The notes under the pieces were generated by a model, which was not told the origin of the DNA, did not search any database, and worked only from the letters and a program-made list of their open reading frames with translations. A stretch of DNA of 20,594 bases from Clostridia bacterium (GTDB taxonomy: Bacteria; Bacillota_A; Clostridia; Oscillospirales; CAG-272): NCBI GenBank assembly GCA_017959485.1, contig JAGDAM010000265.1, positions 1 through 20,594 on the forward strand. Direction: 5' to 3'. Made by a program: the position numbers and the translations under genes. This document shows positions 20,413 through 20,594 of this stretch, one piece after another. The first letter of the stretch is position 1. Each line of letters starts with the position of its first letter.

Positions 20413-20594
20413 AAAACCGCACAATTCGACGCACACGTCTTGACGGCTCTTTCTGCGCCTGTAGGGGCAACAGCGCACCATTTATCGTACGCATCCTGTC
20501 GGCCCTTTTTGTGCCTGCCGCGGCAACGGGGCAAAGCCACGTTGACGTAGCGTCTGAATGCTTGAGAAACATCCAGTTTCTCCGCGCCTTCTCA
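20413..20594 (+). ncRNA. Candidate structured RNA or long 5' leader, cut by the window end
   Basis: This is the region transcribed from the consensus promoter at 20378-20406. It has no plausible ORF on the plus strand. It holds a hairpin TGCG-C-CTGT/ACAG-CGCA (20454-20477), a perfect inner palindrome TGCCGCGGCA (20516-20525), and a hairpin GAGAAAC/GTTTCTC (20564-20582). It matches no RNA class I can name (not tmRNA, RNase P, SRP RNA or tRNA). It could be a small RNA, a riboswitch-type leader of a gene beyond the edge, or a non-coding repeat element. Confidence 0.4.
20436..20533 (+). repeat. Two imperfect 42-bp direct repeats, 56-bp period
   Basis: 20436-20477 and 20492-20533 align without gaps at 31 of 42 positions by hand count. 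The best conserved parts are the GCCTG and GGCAAC segments. Each copy can form its own hairpin. Confidence 0.65.

Noticed and set aside
20500..20560. c-di-GMP-I (GEMM) riboswitch, because of a GGGGCAAAGCCACG segment
   Set aside because: Only one short block resembles the motif; the paired GGGCAAACC block and the second helix are not found, and the block is partly explained by the local 42-bp repeat.
20372..20572. 66-codon ORF on the minus strand
   Set aside because: It lies antisense to the candidate RNA, has no ribosome binding site or promoter of its own, and its composition is not protein-like.

Overview
The window looks like a chromosomal segment of a moderately GC-rich Firmicute, most likely of the class Clostridia. 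This is inferred from gene content: HemZ, the RqcP-DivIC pair, the rpsF-ssb-rpsR operon, uracil phosphoribosyltransferase, a bifunctional-type Rel protein, strong AGGAGG ribosome binding sites, and sigma-A promoters that mostly have a 17-bp spacer and a TG-extended -10. I see no phage, transposase, integrase, CRISPR array, tRNA or rRNA. UAA, UGA and UAG all end normal genes here and an RF2 gene is present, so the standard bacterial code applies.

Layout: (1) 1-4757, plus strand: the 3' part of a Rel (ppGpp synthetase/hydrolase) gene, hemZ, a uridine-kinase-like nucleoside kinase, rqcP and a divIC-like gene. They are packed almost without gaps and end at a strong two-way terminator. (2) 4776-8705, minus strand: prfB (RF2) followed by a small membrane protein, an MscS channel, a single-pass surface protein and a two-helix membrane protein, arranged as one operon. 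(3) 8706-12056: an SGNH-hydrolase lipoprotein on the plus strand converging on a membrane-anchored M23-like protein on the minus strand. (4) 12097-13421: divergent promoters, rpmB (L28), and a DUF6873-like gene broken by an in-frame TGA. (5) 13422-17044, minus strand: an unusual 753-residue protein whose C-terminal 300 residues are a complete cysteine synthase and whose N-terminal 450 residues faintly resemble the PurL/AIR-synthase superfamily, with the tRNA methylthiotransferase mtaB upstream. (6) 17165-18876, plus strand: upp, then an RluA-family pseudouridine synthase cut by an in-frame TAG. (7) 18954-20362, minus strand: rpsF-ssb-rpsR, with a promoter and a leader that can pair with the rpsF Shine-Dalgarno. 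(8) 20378-20594, plus strand: a full-consensus promoter driving a stretch with no credible ORF but with hairpins and a 42-nt imperfect direct repeat, a candidate structured RNA cut by the window edge.

Most genes are housekeeping genes for stringent response, heme, nucleotide salvage, translation and ribosome rescue, tRNA/rRNA modification, division and envelope. The points most worth a second look are the PurL-like/CysK fusion, the promoter-driven structured region at the right end, the two C-terminal nonsense interruptions in otherwise well-preserved genes, the SD-sequestering rpsF leader, and the M23 domain that lacks its last zinc-ligand histidine.
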